Assembly (NCBI GenBank): GCA_002083405.1
Contig: LVWT01000016.1
Coordinates: forward strand, 30,861 to 94,860
Reading direction: 5' to 3'
DNA from: Nitrospira sp. SG-bin2
Lineage (GTDB): Bacteria; Nitrospirota; Nitrospiria; Nitrospirales; Nitrospiraceae
Length of the DNA stretch: 64,000 nt
The notes beneath the pieces are model-generated. The model had not been told where the DNA came from. It searched no databases and was given only the letters and a program-made list of their open reading frames with translations. Each line of letters starts with the position of its first letter. Within the stretch, counting starts at the first letter, position 1. Position numbers and translations under genes: made by a program. This document shows, piece by piece, positions 52,183 through 61,767 of the stretch.

Positions 52183-52641
52183 CTAAGACACCTGAACAAT
52201 CAACTCAATTTCGATCGGGGCCTGGCGGGGAAGTTCAGCGGCGCCGACCGCGACACGGGCATGGCGGCCCGTTTCTCCGAATACTGCCACCAGGAGATCG
52301 GACGCGCCGTTCAAGACTTGTGGTTGATCGGTGAAACCGGGCGCCGACGCAATATGGCCGACCATTTTTACAATCCGCTTCACTCGATCCAGCGAACCGG
52401 CCTCGGCTTTCACGATGGCCAGGGCATTCAGCACCGCCAGCCTGGCCGCCGCCACTCCCTGCTCGATGGACACGTCGGCCCCAAGTTTGCCCGCCATGAC
52501 GAGCTGCCCCTCTTTCGAGGGCAACACACCGGACAGAAACAGCAGATCTCCCACTCTGACGACAGGAACGTAATTCGCCACCGGTTTCGGAGCAGCCGGC
52601 AATTCGATCCCCAACTCTTTCAATCGTAGTTCATATGACAT
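52183..52641 (-). CDS. RidA/YjgF-family protein
   Basis: 152 residues, of the longer RidA subgroup. VRVGDLLFLSGVLPSKEGQL, SIEQGVAAARLAVLNALAIV and RHARVAVGAAELPRQAPIEI match the family. The arginine that binds the carboxylate of 2-aminoacrylate in RidA (in the motif R-x-x-x-x-V-x-x-LP) is visible as RHARVAVGAAELP. RidA hydrolyses reactive enamines and imines made by PLP enzymes. 31 bp after deoB on the same strand. Confidence 0.87.
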   Translation of the reverse strand: MSYELRLKELGIELPAAPKPVANYVPVVRVGDLLFLSGVLPSKEGQLVMAGKLGADVSIEQGVAAARLAVLNALAIVKAEAGSLDRVKRIVKMVGHIASAPGFTDQPQVLNGASDLLVAVFGETGRHARVAVGAAELPRQAPIEIELIVQVS

Positions 52642-52672
52642 TCTTTCCCCTCACGCCTAACACCTCACGTCG

Positions 52673-53821
52673 CTATCCCGGCCTCAACGCTTCCCAAAAG
52701 CTGTCACCGATCGCCAATCGGTCACCGCCGAGAGTATCCACGATAGTTTGTCCCAAGTCCGCAGCAGTCTGGCTGGTTCCCAGATTCACGCCTTGCGCCA
52801 GCTTTGGGCCGGTGATGAGCACCGGAACATATTCCCGAGTCGGCAGCTTGTCTGGCTTCGACACATCGCGGCCGTGATCACCGGTCAGGATGACCATATC
52901 TCCGACCCGCAGCTGTTCGAACAGATTCGGCAACCGGCGATCAAAATCCTGGAGGGCTTCCGCAGCCTGCGCACTGTCCTCCGACAAGAGATTCAAACTC
53001 ACATAGAGCAGTCCGCGCGGCACCTTATTCAGCATCCCCACCGTGTCCTCGAACGCGGAGGCGGCAGGAAACGCTTTCGTGAAGCCGCGGCCGCTGAACA
53101 AATCATAGACCTTGCCGATCCCCATCGTAATCTGGCCGGACCGACTCAAAGCATCCAGCATGGTGAGGCCCGACGGCTCCACGACAAAATCTTTGCGCCC
53201 GGCCTGAGGGCGGAGGGCTCCGGGTTCACCCGTGAGCGGTTGGGCGACGATGCGGATCAGCGTACCGGCCTTTTTCGCTTCCCTCCATGCCTCACGGCAC
53301 TGCTGATGCAAGACGGCGACGGGCATAATGGCTTCATGCGCGGCCACATAACAGGTATTCCCGCCGTCGGTCCAGAGGATGGGAGCCCCGCTTGAGAAAT
53401 GCTCCGTCCCGTAATCGCGTATCATCGACGCCATAGAAGCCACACGACGGCCGATCAGCTTCCGTCCCAATGCCTGCTCGATCACCGACACGACATTCTC
53501 TGGAATCCCTGCCTGATAGACCGCAGCACTTTCATGAACCGTCACCCCGTTGGTTTCCCAATAGCCGGACACCGAATCTTTGCCGCGCGATGTGAACCCC
53601 ATCCGCCCAAAACAGCCATGCGGCTGCGCCATCGACGCGACGCCGGGAATCTTCGCAAGATGGCCCAATCCCAGCGCTTCCAAATTGGGAAGACTCAACC
53701 CGCCGACGGCATCCGCCAGATGCACGACCGTGTTGGCCTCGGCATCATCGTACTCTGCCGCATCCGGCAACGATCCGATTCCGAATCCATCGATCACGAA
53801 CAACAACACACGCTTGATCAT
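52673..53821 (-). CDS. deoB: Phosphopentomutase
   Basis: 382 residues. Opening VLLFVIDGFGIGSLPDAAEY carries the first metal aspartate. GKDSVSGYWETNG holds the nucleophile region (the usual Thr is Ser here). GDMVILTGDHGRD is the C-terminal metal site. It interconverts (deoxy)ribose-1- and -5-phosphate and so links nucleoside breakdown to DeoC encoded just upstream. It lies 64 bp after deoC and before ridA. Confidence 0.92.
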   Translation of the reverse strand: MIKRVLLFVIDGFGIGSLPDAAEYDDAEANTVVHLADAVGGLSLPNLEALGLGHLAKIPGVASMAQPHGCFGRMGFTSRGKDSVSGYWETNGVTVHESAAVYQAGIPENVVSVIEQALGRKLIGRRVASMASMIRDYGTEHFSSGAPILWTDGGNTCYVAAHEAIMPVAVLHQQCREAWREAKKAGTLIRIVAQPLTGEPGALRPQAGRKDFVVEPSGLTMLDALSRSGQITMGIGKVYDLFSGRGFTKAFPAASAFEDTVGMLNKVPRGLLYVSLNLLSEDSAQAAEALQDFDRRLPNLFEQLRVGDMVILTGDHGRDVSKPDKLPTREYVPVLITGPKLAQGVNLGTSQTAADLGQTIVDTLGGDRLAIGDSFWEALRPG

Positions 53822-53885
53822 TAGAGGGCACTCCAGTAACTGATGGTAATGGTTTCTGTACGCAATCGGTGCAGGTCGGCCACGG

Positions 53886-54551
53886 CTACTTTGAGGCTCT
53901 CCACTCTTCCAATATTTTCAGACTCGCGCTGGTCCCGACCCGGTCGGCTCCCGCTTCCAACATGGCCTGCGCCGCCTTCCAATCTCTGATACCGCCGGAG
54001 GCCTTGACCTTCGCCCGTCCGGCAACGGCTGTTTTCATGAGCCGCACATCCTCGACTGTCGCACCGGCAGCACCGAACCCGGTCGAGGTTTTGACATAGT
54101 CGGCGCCCGCCTCGACGACCAGCCTGCAGGCAGTGAGCTTTTCTTGTTGCGTCAGATAACACGTTTCAAGAATCACTTTGTGTTCGACCTTCGGCGTCGC
54201 CGCCACCACCTCGGCAATATCCTGCCGCACCTCGTCATGGTCGCCGGACTTCAGCCGGCTGACATTGATGACCATGTCCAGCACGGAAGCTCCGCGCGAG
54301 ACGGCTTCCACTGCTTCCGCAACTTTGGCCTTCGTCGTATGCCCCCCCAAGGGAAATCCGATGGGGATGCCGACCCGAACGGAGGCGCCGGCTACCGCCG
54401 ACACAGCCTCATCCACGTAACAAGGAGGCACGAAAATGACCGTGAAACGATGTTCCTTGGCCTCCCGGCACAACCGCAGCACGTCGGCTTTGGTCGCCTC
54501 AGGCCGAAGCACCGTATGGTCGATCAGGCTCGGCAGATTCCATTCAAGCAT
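53886..54551 (-). CDS. deoC: Deoxyribose-phosphate aldolase
   Basis: 221 residues. The Schiff-base lysine is in AGADYVKTSTGFG (about residue 153), with IDHTVLRPEATKADVLRLC at the start and KASGGIRDWKAAQAMLEAGA near the end. It splits 2-deoxyribose-5-phosphate into acetaldehyde and glyceraldehyde-3-phosphate. It directly follows mltG and precedes deoB; the three share a transcript. Confidence 0.96.
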   Translation of the reverse strand: MLEWNLPSLIDHTVLRPEATKADVLRLCREAKEHRFTVIFVPPCYVDEAVSAVAGASVRVGIPIGFPLGGHTTKAKVAEAVEAVSRGASVLDMVINVSRLKSGDHDEVRQDIAEVVAATPKVEHKVILETCYLTQQEKLTACRLVVEAGADYVKTSTGFGAAGATVEDVRLMKTAVAGRAKVKASGGIRDWKAAQAMLEAGADRVGTSASLKILEEWRASK

Positions 54552-54554
54552 CGT

Positions 54555-55634
54555 TCACGATACTCCTTCTTGATAGGCAAATACCCTCTTTTCAGGAACC
54601 ACAGATGTCTGTGAAGAACGGACACGCCGGAAGCGCTTTTGGTACTTCTCCACCGCCTTATTATGCTCCACCAGCGTGGCGGAAAATTCGTGGGTCCCGT
54701 CGTTCTTCGACACAAAATACAAATCCGAGGTTGAGGTCGGATAGAGCGCGGCCCGGATCGAGCCTGCCCCCGGACTGGCGATCGGACCAGGCGGCAGTCC
54801 CGCCCATCGATAGGTGTTATAGGGACTGGGATGGGACAGATCCTTTTTCCGCAGATTGCCGTCGAAGTTCGGCAAGCCGTAGATCACGGTAGGGTCGCTT
54901 TGGAGGGGAATCCGTTTCTTCAGGCGATTGTGAAACACGGATGCGATGTGGGGCCGTTCATCTCCCGCGCCGGTCTCTTTTTCGATGACCGACGCCAGCG
55001 TCAACACTTCATGCGTCGTGAGCCTCATCTCCTTCGCGCGCACCTGCCACTCCGAAGTCAAAACGTGCGCCAGCTGATCGACCATGGCTTTTATCACATC
55101 TTTGCCCGCTGTGGGGCGCGGGAACCGATAGGTGTCCGGGTACAGGTACCCCTCCACACTCTCAGCGGAAATCCCCAACGTCCTGATAAAAGTTTTGTCA
55201 TGGGCCAGCCGGACGAACTCGGCCCGATCGGTGATACGGTGCTCTGCGAGCACATCGGCGATTTGCCCGATCGTGTAGCCCTCCGGAATCGTGACGGAAT
55301 GAAGGACGACGCGGCCTGCCATCAGCTTGGAGAGGATCTCGGCCGGAGGCAGGGCGGCATGCAGCTCATATTCACCGGGGCGGATCTTTCGTTCAGCCTC
55401 CAGCCTTTTTCCCAGCCACATAAATGCAGAACGGCTCTGGATCAACTGTTCCCGCTCAAGAATCTGCGCGACTTGTGAGAACGCCGCCCCTTCCGGAATC
55501 ACCACGATCTTAGCGGGAGGATGGTCGGATTCGGAGAGAGCCGGAGCTTCAATCCATTGAATCGTCAGATACGCGGCCAGTCCTCCGAGCACGACGACGA
55601 CGAGAGCCAGGGTCAGCAGGATGCGCAACTTCAT
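54555..55634 (-). CDS. mltG: Endolytic murein transglycosylase MltG
   Basis: 359 residues: one N-terminal transmembrane helix (about 5-25), a LysM-like subdomain (IPEGYTIGQIADVLAEHRIT), and the YceG catalytic domain with VLTLASVIEKETGAGDERPH, where the glutamate of the VIEKE segment is catalytic, and ASVFHNRLKKRIPLQSDPTV. It cuts nascent glycan strands and sets their length. Its first 86 bases overlap the end of ruvX; the start is supported by the transmembrane helix beginning at once. Confidence 0.93.
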   Translation of the reverse strand: MKLRILLTLALVVVVLGGLAAYLTIQWIEAPALSESDHPPAKIVVIPEGAAFSQVAQILEREQLIQSRSAFMWLGKRLEAERKIRPGEYELHAALPPAEILSKLMAGRVVLHSVTIPEGYTIGQIADVLAEHRITDRAEFVRLAHDKTFIRTLGISAESVEGYLYPDTYRFPRPTAGKDVIKAMVDQLAHVLTSEWQVRAKEMRLTTHEVLTLASVIEKETGAGDERPHIASVFHNRLKKRIPLQSDPTVIYGLPNFDGNLRKKDLSHPSPYNTYRWAGLPPGPIASPGAGSIRAALYPTSTSDLYFVSKNDGTHEFSATLVEHNKAVEKYQKRFRRVRSSQTSVVPEKRVFAYQEGVS

Positions 55635-56115
55635 GGGATTGCCACTCTAGAGACTCCGAATCTTCATCATGCGAATCGGTCACAGAAGTCGCCGTTGCGG
55701 GGGTCTGCGCCGCCAGATAGCTTTGCAGCAGAATGGCCGCAGCGATCCGGTCGATCACGCCTTTTCGTTTCTTCCGGCTGACATCTGCGGCGATGAGCAG
55801 ATCTTCCGCCGCTTTTGTCGTCATCCGTTCGTCCCACAGGACGACCGGCACGGACAACCCCGCTTCCAGTTTCACCACAAACGCGCGCATGGCTTGAACG
55901 GCAAGCCCTTCACGACCGTCCAGCTGAAGCGGCAATCCTAAGACTACCCGCTCTACGCTGTGCGATCCGACCAACGCCGCGATGTGGGCGATATCACGAT
56001 CCAGCGTACGCCGTTCGAATGTTTCGAGCGGCTGTGCCGTCCATCCCAATTCGTCGCTCAGAGCGACCCCGATCCGCTTGGTACCATAATCGAGCGCGAG
56101 GATGCGGCTAGACAT
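55549..56115 (-). CDS. ruvX: Putative pre-16S rRNA nuclease / Holliday junction resolvase-like YqgF
   Basis: 188 residues. The RNase H-like fold is marked by RILALDYGTKRIGVALSDEL (first aspartate), VLGLPLQLDGREG, and VVLWDERMTTKAAEDLLIAA. KGVIDRIAAAILLQSYL contains the last aspartate. A basic and acidic tail of about 45 residues extends past the usual end and overlaps mltG by 86 bp. In E. coli YqgF matures the 5' end of 16S rRNA. It lies four bases after alaS. Confidence 0.92.
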   Translation of the reverse strand: MSSRILALDYGTKRIGVALSDELGWTAQPLETFERRTLDRDIAHIAALVGSHSVERVVLGLPLQLDGREGLAVQAMRAFVVKLEAGLSVPVVLWDERMTTKAAEDLLIAADVSRKKRKGVIDRIAAAILLQSYLAAQTPATATSVTDSHDEDSESLEWQSHEVAHPADPGSRRRRARRTGRVSDDSMD

Positions 56116-56119
56116 GATT

Positions 56120-58762
56120 CTACCGCCTCAGGGCCTGTTCGACCAAGCCAAAGACCTTTTCTAACGCCGCGTCGAGCTTGGCGGCATCCTTCCCGCCTGC
56201 TTGCGCCATTTCAGGACGACCGCCGCCTGTGCCACCGACTTCGGTAGCCATGACCTTAATGAGTTCGTTGGCCTTTACCTTTGAGAGGAGATCCTTGTCT
56301 CCCTTCACTACCACAAACAAAGCCACTTTTCCTTCGGAGACCCCGCCGAGTGCGATAACGCAGCTCTGTTCTTTCTCCCTTAGGCGGTCAGCTAATGCCC
56401 GAAGCCCGGCCATGTCAATTTCATCAGCACGCTGCGCATGGACTTTCACCCCAGCAATAGTCTGAATACTGGCTTCATCTTTAGCACCAGCCCCCGTAGC
56501 CATCTTCAGCTTCAGCTCTTCCAGTTCCCGCTCCTTGTCCTTCAACTGCGTCAGCATCTTGCGGGTTTTGCCGACCAGTTCCGCTTGCCCGACCTTCAAC
56601 AGATCAGACAGCTCGCGGACATCGGCTTCGAGCTTCTTCATGAGCGCATAGGCCCCGGTGCCAGTCTGAGCCTCGATCCGACGCACCCCGGCCGCCACGC
56701 CTCCCTCCGACACGATCCGGAACAGCCCGATGTCGCCCGTCTGCCGGCAGTGGGTCCCGCCGCAGAGTTCCTTGCTGAAGGACTCCACGCTCACGACACG
56801 CACCTGCTCGCCGTACTTGTCGCCGAAAAACGCCAGGGCGCCGTTCGCCACCGCATCCTGGATGCTCATCACATCGGTTCGTACCGCTTCATTCTTGCGG
56901 ATCTCTCCGTTCACGGTTGACTCGATATCGTCGATGTCGCGGGAGGACAACGGCCTGAAGTGGGCGAAATCGAACCGGAGCCGATTCGGCCCCACCAGCG
57001 ATCCATACTGTTTCACATGCGGACCAAGCAGATCGCGCAAAGCCGCATGGACCAGATGCGTCGCGGTATGATTGCGGGCGGCATCCAGGCGCGTGGGCGC
57101 GTTGACCGTCATTCGCAGTCGTTCACCTTCGCGTATACAGCCCTTGCGGACGGTCCCCTTGTGAAAAATGAGGGTCGGCGCCGGCTTTGTCGTATTGTCG
57201 ACTTCAAGCAGCCCTTCGGGGCCGGCCAACGTTCCGCGGTCGCCGACTTGCCCGCCGCCTTCCGCATAAAACGGCGTCACATCCAGCACCACCTCGACCT
57301 CATCGCCTTCTGCTGCTTCCTTGACCATCTGTTCGCCCTTGATGATCGCAAGGAGGATACTTTCGCTCTCCAACCGGTCGTACCCGACGAACGTGGTGGC
57401 CCCGACCCGCTTGACCAGTTCAGTCACCGCCGGCCTGGCCGTCTCCTGCTCGAACCCGCCGGTCTTGCGCGCACGAGTCCGCTGCTCTTCGATCGCCGCT
57501 TCGAACCCCGACTCATCGACGGTCATCCCCTGTTCACGGCACGCCTCCGTCATCAAATCCATGGGAAACCCGTACGTGTCATAGAGCTTGAACACGTCAA
57601 CGCCCGCTAACACCGTCTGTCCGTTCGCCCGTGCCTTCTCGATCATGTCGTTCAAAATCGGCAAGCCTTGATCGAGCGTGGCGATGAACCGTTCTTCTTC
57701 ACCTCGCGTGGCTTCCGCGATCGTTGCCTCTGCTGCCTTTACTTCCGAATAAGCGCCGGCCATCTGATTCACCACGGTCGCGCTGAGTTCATGCAGAAAG
57801 GGCTCGACGATGCCGAGCAGCCGCCCATGCCGCGCAGCGCGGCGCAGAATCCGCCGCAGCACATACCCGCGGCCTTCGTTGGACGGCAGAATGCCGTCGG
57901 TCATGAGGAACGCGATCGCGCGAAGGTGATCGGCGATCACGCGCATCGAACGGTCCGCTGTCTCCTGCGTGCCATACCGCGTGCCGGCGCGCGCGCCGAT
58001 GGCTCCGAGCAACGGCGTGAAGAGATCGCTATCGTAGTTGCTCAAGACTCCCTGCGCGACCGCCGTCAGCCGTTCCAGGCCCATGCCGGTATCGATACTC
58101 GGCTTGGGCAACGGATTGAGCTTCCCCGAGGCATCCCGGTTGTACTGCATAAAGACGAGATTCCAGATCTCGATGACCCGGTCGCCCTCGCCGTTCGGCC
58201 GATCATCTCCGGGCACCGACGGGCCTTGATCGAAATGCAGCTCCGAGCAGGGGCCGCAGGGGCCCGTATCGGCCATCTGCCAGAAGTTGTCCTTTTCACC
58301 GCACCGGACGATGCGGGAGGGAGACACACCGATCTTCTTCCAGAGCTGATCGGCTTCATCGTCCTCGCGGAAAATCGTGACCCACATCCGGCTCCTGTCG
58401 AGACCGACGGTCTTGGTCAGAAACTCCCAGCCGAAGATGACGGCGTCTTCTTTGAAATAGTCCCCGAACGAAAAATTGCCGAGCATCTCGAAGAACGTGT
58501 GGTGCCGCCTGGTATACCCCACGTTTTCAAGATCGTTGTGCTTGCCGCCGGCGCGCAGGCATTTTTGCACGGATACCGCCCGCCTGTAGGGGCGTGACTC
58601 TTCTCCGAGAAAGACCCGCTTGAATTGATTCATCCCGGCGTTGGTAAACAGCAGCGTCGGATCGGCCTGTGGAATCAAGGCTGAGCTGGGCACGGCCTGG
58701 TGTCCCTGCTGCTGGAAGTACCGAATAAACGACTGTCTGAGTTCCTGCGCGCTATGCGTCAT
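56120..58762 (-). CDS. alaS: Alanyl-tRNA synthetase
   Basis: 880 residues, full length. Class II core: TNAGMNQFKRVFLGEESRPY, CLRAGGKHNDLENVGYTRRH and FEMLGNFSFGDYFKEDAI. The editing domain keeps HTATHLVHAAL and CGGTHCRQTGDIGLFRI (zinc ligands for removing Ser and Gly). The C-terminal oligomerisation/DHHA1 domain follows. The start overlaps the recX stop by four bases (ATGA); ruvX follows after four bases. Confidence 0.98.
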   Translation of the reverse strand: MTHSAQELRQSFIRYFQQQGHQAVPSSALIPQADPTLLFTNAGMNQFKRVFLGEESRPYRRAVSVQKCLRAGGKHNDLENVGYTRRHHTFFEMLGNFSFGDYFKEDAVIFGWEFLTKTVGLDRSRMWVTIFREDDEADQLWKKIGVSPSRIVRCGEKDNFWQMADTGPCGPCSELHFDQGPSVPGDDRPNGEGDRVIEIWNLVFMQYNRDASGKLNPLPKPSIDTGMGLERLTAVAQGVLSNYDSDLFTPLLGAIGARAGTRYGTQETADRSMRVIADHLRAIAFLMTDGILPSNEGRGYVLRRILRRAARHGRLLGIVEPFLHELSATVVNQMAGAYSEVKAAEATIAEATRGEEERFIATLDQGLPILNDMIEKARANGQTVLAGVDVFKLYDTYGFPMDLMTEACREQGMTVDESGFEAAIEEQRTRARKTGGFEQETARPAVTELVKRVGATTFVGYDRLESESILLAIIKGEQMVKEAAEGDEVEVVLDVTPFYAEGGGQVGDRGTLAGPEGLLEVDNTTKPAPTLIFHKGTVRKGCIREGERLRMTVNAPTRLDAARNHTATHLVHAALRDLLGPHVKQYGSLVGPNRLRFDFAHFRPLSSRDIDDIESTVNGEIRKNEAVRTDVMSIQDAVANGALAFFGDKYGEQVRVVSVESFSKELCGGTHCRQTGDIGLFRIVSEGGVAAGVRRIEAQTGTGAYALMKKLEADVRELSDLLKVGQAELVGKTRKMLTQLKDKERELEELKLKMATGAGAKDEASIQTIAGVKVHAQRADEIDMAGLRALADRLREKEQSCVIALGGVSEGKVALFVVVKGDKDLLSKVKANELIKVMATEVGGTGGGRPEMAQAGGKDAAKLDAALEKVFGLVEQALRR

Positions 58763-59259
58763 CGGTCACATTCCTCATGTCTCATACGATCGCCTAGCAT
58801 ACGATCGATTGTCTCTTCTTCGAAACCCCGCTGACGTAGGAGGCGAACCGATTGAGCCGGTGTCAGCTGCCTGCCCGTGCGCCGCATCACGGCCAAGGCT
58901 CGATGCGCCAGCGTGTCTTCGTCAAGATCACGCAGCGCCTCCCGGATTGCCCGGCCGGCCACAGCCTCCGGCACGCCCTGGAGCAGCAACTCGGCTTCCA
59001 GCCGTTCGCGCCCCATCGGCCGACGGTCAAGACGGGTCACAATCCAACGCGCCGCGTACGCTCCGTCGTTGAGGTACCGGAGATCGGACAACCGGCCGAT
59101 GGTCTGTTGTGTCTGAGCCGGCTCAGCACCCTTGCGAAGAAGAAACTGCTCGACCTGGGCGGCGGTTCGATCCCGACGGGCAAGATACCGAATGGCCAGG
59201 GACATCCACCGGTCAGACTTCGTCGAATCAGACTGTTTACCGGTGCGCCCGTTTCTCAT
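58759..59259 (-). CDS. recX: Regulatory protein RecX
   Basis: 166 residues from the ATG at 59259, inside the recA 3' end (23-bp overlap); the frame extends further upstream within recA but without a start signal. Three-helix repeats typical of RecX: AIRYLARRDRTAAQVEQFLL, GRLSDLRYLNDGAYAARWIV, GRERLEAELLLQGVPEAVAG and SVRLLRQRGFEEETIDRML. RecX restrains RecA filaments. Coupled to recA before it and to alaS after it. Confidence 0.88.
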   Translation of the reverse strand: MRNGRTGKQSDSTKSDRWMSLAIRYLARRDRTAAQVEQFLLRKGAEPAQTQQTIGRLSDLRYLNDGAYAARWIVTRLDRRPMGRERLEAELLLQGVPEAVAGRAIREALRDLDEDTLAHRALAVMRRTGRQLTPAQSVRLLRQRGFEEETIDRMLGDRMRHEECDR

Positions 59260-60319
59260 CCGATCGGGCCGCCGGTTTCTCGTCCTTTCCCTCGGTCTTT
59301 GCCTCCGTCTTCTTCTCGTTGCGCCCTGGCACACCGGCCAACTCGCGAAGCTTGGCCTCGACCTCCCGCGCGGCAGCAGCGTTCTGCTTCAGAAAATCCC
59401 GCGCCGCGTCGCGTCCCTGCCCGATGCGCTCACCTTTGTAGGAGTACCAGGCGCCGGACTTCTCGATGACGCGCTTATCGACTCCAAGATCGACCAGTTC
59501 GCCCGTCTTCGAGATGCCCTCGGCGAACATGATATCGAACTCGGCCTGCCGGAAGGGCGGCGCCATCTTGTTCTTCACGACTTTGACACGAACGCGGCTG
59601 CCCATCACATCCTGGCCTTCCTTGATGGATTCGATACGCCGAATGTCCAGCCGGACCGATGAATAAAACTTGAGCGCATTGCCGCCGGTGGTTGTTTCCG
59701 GATTCCCGAACATCACGCCGAGCTTCATGCGAATCTGGTTGATGAAGATCACCGTGGTCAACGACTTCGCAATCGCCGCCGTGAGCTTTCGCAGCGCCTG
59801 CGACATCAGCCGGGCTTGCAGGCCCATATGGGCATCGCCCATCTCCCCTTCGATCTCGGCCCGTGGCGTCAACGCCGCCACCGAGTCCACCACGATCAGA
59901 TCGATCGCCCCGCTGCGCACGAGTGTTTCGGCGATTTCCAACGCCTGCTCACCGGTATCCGGCTGCGAGACCAGCAAGTCATCGGCCTGCACTCCCAGCT
60001 TCTTCGCATACGTCAGGTCCAGCGCATGTTCTGCGTCGATGAACGCCGCGATCCCGCCGGTTTTCTGCACTTCGGCGATACAATGGAGCGTCATGGTCGT
60101 TTTGCCTGAGGCCTCCGGACCGAAAATCTCGATGACTCGCCCGCGCGGGAGGCCCCCGACGCCGAGCGCGATATCGAGGCCGAGCGACCCGGTCGAAATG
60201 GCCGGCACATCGACCTTTTCCTCGGCGCCAAGCTTCATAATGGCACCTTTCCCATACTGCTTTTCAATCTGGGACAAGGCCAAGTCCAATGCGCGCTTCT
60301 TATCGTCCTTCTCTGCCAT
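59237..60319 (-). CDS. recA: Recombinase RecA
   Basis: 360 residues. Walker A IFGPEASGKTTMTLH, Walker B LIVVDSVAAL, and loop L2 region FGNPETTTGGNALKFY are all typical. The last 30 residues are a charged Lys/Glu tail. AGGAG stands before the ATG. It forms filaments on single-stranded DNA for recombination and the SOS response. No LexA-type palindrome was found upstream. The gene begins a recA-recX-alaS-ruvX-mltG-deoC-deoB-ridA series on the minus strand. Confidence 0.98.
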   Translation of the reverse strand: MAEKDDKKRALDLALSQIEKQYGKGAIMKLGAEEKVDVPAISTGSLGLDIALGVGGLPRGRVIEIFGPEASGKTTMTLHCIAEVQKTGGIAAFIDAEHALDLTYAKKLGVQADDLLVSQPDTGEQALEIAETLVRSGAIDLIVVDSVAALTPRAEIEGEMGDAHMGLQARLMSQALRKLTAAIAKSLTTVIFINQIRMKLGVMFGNPETTTGGNALKFYSSVRLDIRRIESIKEGQDVMGSRVRVKVVKNKMAPPFRQAEFDIMFAEGISKTGELVDLGVDKRVIEKSGAWYSYKGERIGQGRDAARDFLKQNAAAAREVEAKLRELAGVPGRNEKKTEAKTEGKDEKPAARSDEKRAHR

Positions 60320-60354
60320 AGAGATCTCCTAAATATGTTGGAATGAAGAAGGCG

Positions 60355-60360
60355 ATTATA
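60355..60360 (-). promoter_or_regulatory. -10 element of the recA promoter
   Basis: Perfect TATAAT on the minus strand, 35 bp before the ATG. The expected -35 position (around 60378-60383) reads TAGGTT, a weak match. Confidence 0.5.
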
Positions 60361-60380
60361 CCGAAGCAGGCCGGGGAAAC

Positions 60381-60416
60381 CTAGCCCACATTGTTCATGA
60401 TTTCTTGACTGCGATC
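60381..60416. repeat. Dispersed intergenic repeat, copy 3 (diverged)
   Basis: CTAGCCCACATTGTTCATGA then TTTCTTGACTGCGATC, similar to 42860-42898 (CTAGCCCGCATGATTCATGA). Located upstream of the recA -10. Confidence 0.5.
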
Positions 60417-60654
60417 ATTCGTCTCTGGGAGTCTTCGCTGCTCGTATCTCGTGAAGCCCGCTTCGACTCAGCGAGGCGAGCGTGACACGCCGGACAGGGC
60501 ATCTCTGTTTGTTTGCGAGATACGCTTCACGCGATACCTTCCTCCCCGATCGGGCCAGCGTCTTTGTTCAAACCGGAGTTTTCCTTGCGATCTCCGCCCG
60601 AGTCTTTATACTTCTGCAAGACACGGTCGCAAGCAGAAATCAGGGAGACCCGTC

Positions 60655-61734
60655 ATGGCCAAGATCGACGAATTTTTCAGGATGATGGCGGAACGCGGCG
60701 CATCCGACTTGCATCTCGTATCCGGACAACCTCCTGTCATGCGAATCAACGGCGAACTGGAGCGGGTCCCGGGACAGAGTCCACTCATCCACGAGCAGCT
60801 CAAAGAGGTTCTCTACGAAATCGCGCCAGCCGCGAAGAAAACCCAATTTGAAGAGACCGGCGACGTGGATTTCGGGTATGAAATTCCTGGACTCGCCAGG
60901 TTTCGCGCTAATTTCTTCAACCAAAAATACGGCTGTGCCGCCGTATTCCGGAAAATTCCCTCCAAGGTCCTGACGGCGGCCGAGTTAGGGCTTCCTCCGA
61001 TCCTGACCAGATCGGCCATGCTGAAAAAGGGGCTGGTCCTCGTGACCGGACCGACCGGCAGTGGAAAATCGACTACCCTGGCTGCCATCATCGACCACGC
61101 CAACAAGAACCGGAAAGACCATATTCTGACGATCGAAGACCCGATCGAGTTCGTGCATCAAAGCCAGGGTTGCGTCATCAACCATCGCGAAATCGGCGTC
61201 CACACCCAATCGTTCGGCACCGCCCTGCGTGGAGCCTTGCGCGAAGATCCGGACATCATTCTGGTCGGTGAGCTGCGTGACCTCGAAACCATCCGGCTTG
61301 CGGTGGAAGCCGCAGCAACCGGGCATCTGGTCTTTGGGACGCTGCACACCGAGAACGCATCGAAAACGGTCGACCGGGTGATCGAGGTGTTCCCGCACCA
61401 GGAACAAGCACAGATCCGCAACACGCTGTCGACTGCCCTCAGAGTCGTGGTGGCCCAGAACCTCTTCAAACGAATCGACCAAAAAGGACGCTGCGCCGCT
61501 CTTGAAATTCTGGTCTGCACTCCCGGAGTCGGCAATCTGATCCGCGACGCCAAAACGTTTCAGATTGCGTCGCTCATGCAGACCGGCAAGGCGGCCGGCA
61601 TGCAAACGCTGGACGATGCCATTCAGGACCTGCTAACGAAAAAGTGGATTTCTCCGGAAGAAGCCTACGAAAAATCGATCGACAAAACCCGATTTGCCAA
61701 ATTGCTCAAGACGCCGCCCGACGCCCTGCAATAA
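60655..61734 (+). CDS. pilT: Type IV pilus retraction ATPase PilT
   Basis: 359 residues from the ATG at 60655. Begins MAKIDEFFRMMAERGASDLH with the PilT N-terminal PAS-like domain. The ATPase core has GPTGSGKSTTLAAIIDH (Walker A), the Asp box ILTIEDPIEFVHQ, LREDPDIILVGELRD (Walker B) and the His box AATGHLVFGTLHTENASKT. The AIRNLIRE-like motif appears as GVGNLIRDAKTFQIASLMQT. It depolymerises pili for twitching and DNA uptake. It sits alone on the + strand between recA and thpR. Confidence 0.95.
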   Translation: MAKIDEFFRMMAERGASDLHLVSGQPPVMRINGELERVPGQSPLIHEQLKEVLYEIAPAAKKTQFEETGDVDFGYEIPGLARFRANFFNQKYGCAAVFRKIPSKVLTAAELGLPPILTRSAMLKKGLVLVTGPTGSGKSTTLAAIIDHANKNRKDHILTIEDPIEFVHQSQGCVINHREIGVHTQSFGTALRGALREDPDIILVGELRDLETIRLAVEAAATGHLVFGTLHTENASKTVDRVIEVFPHQEQAQIRNTLSTALRVVVAQNLFKRIDQKGRCAALEILVCTPGVGNLIRDAKTFQIASLMQTGKAAGMQTLDDAIQDLLTKKWISPEEAYEKSIDKTRFAKLLKTPPDALQ

Positions 61735-61767
61735 TCGCACGAGTATCCGACCGATTCATAACGATTG

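Noticed and set aside
57668..58597. Long open frame (309 codons) on the + strand
   Set aside because: Lies wholly opposite alaS, whose protein is conserved over this stretch; the frame has no recognisable domain.
60320..60450. LexA/SOS box upstream of recA
   Set aside because: Neither CTG-N10-CAG nor GAAC-N4-GTTC was found; absence may also mean a different LexA site type.
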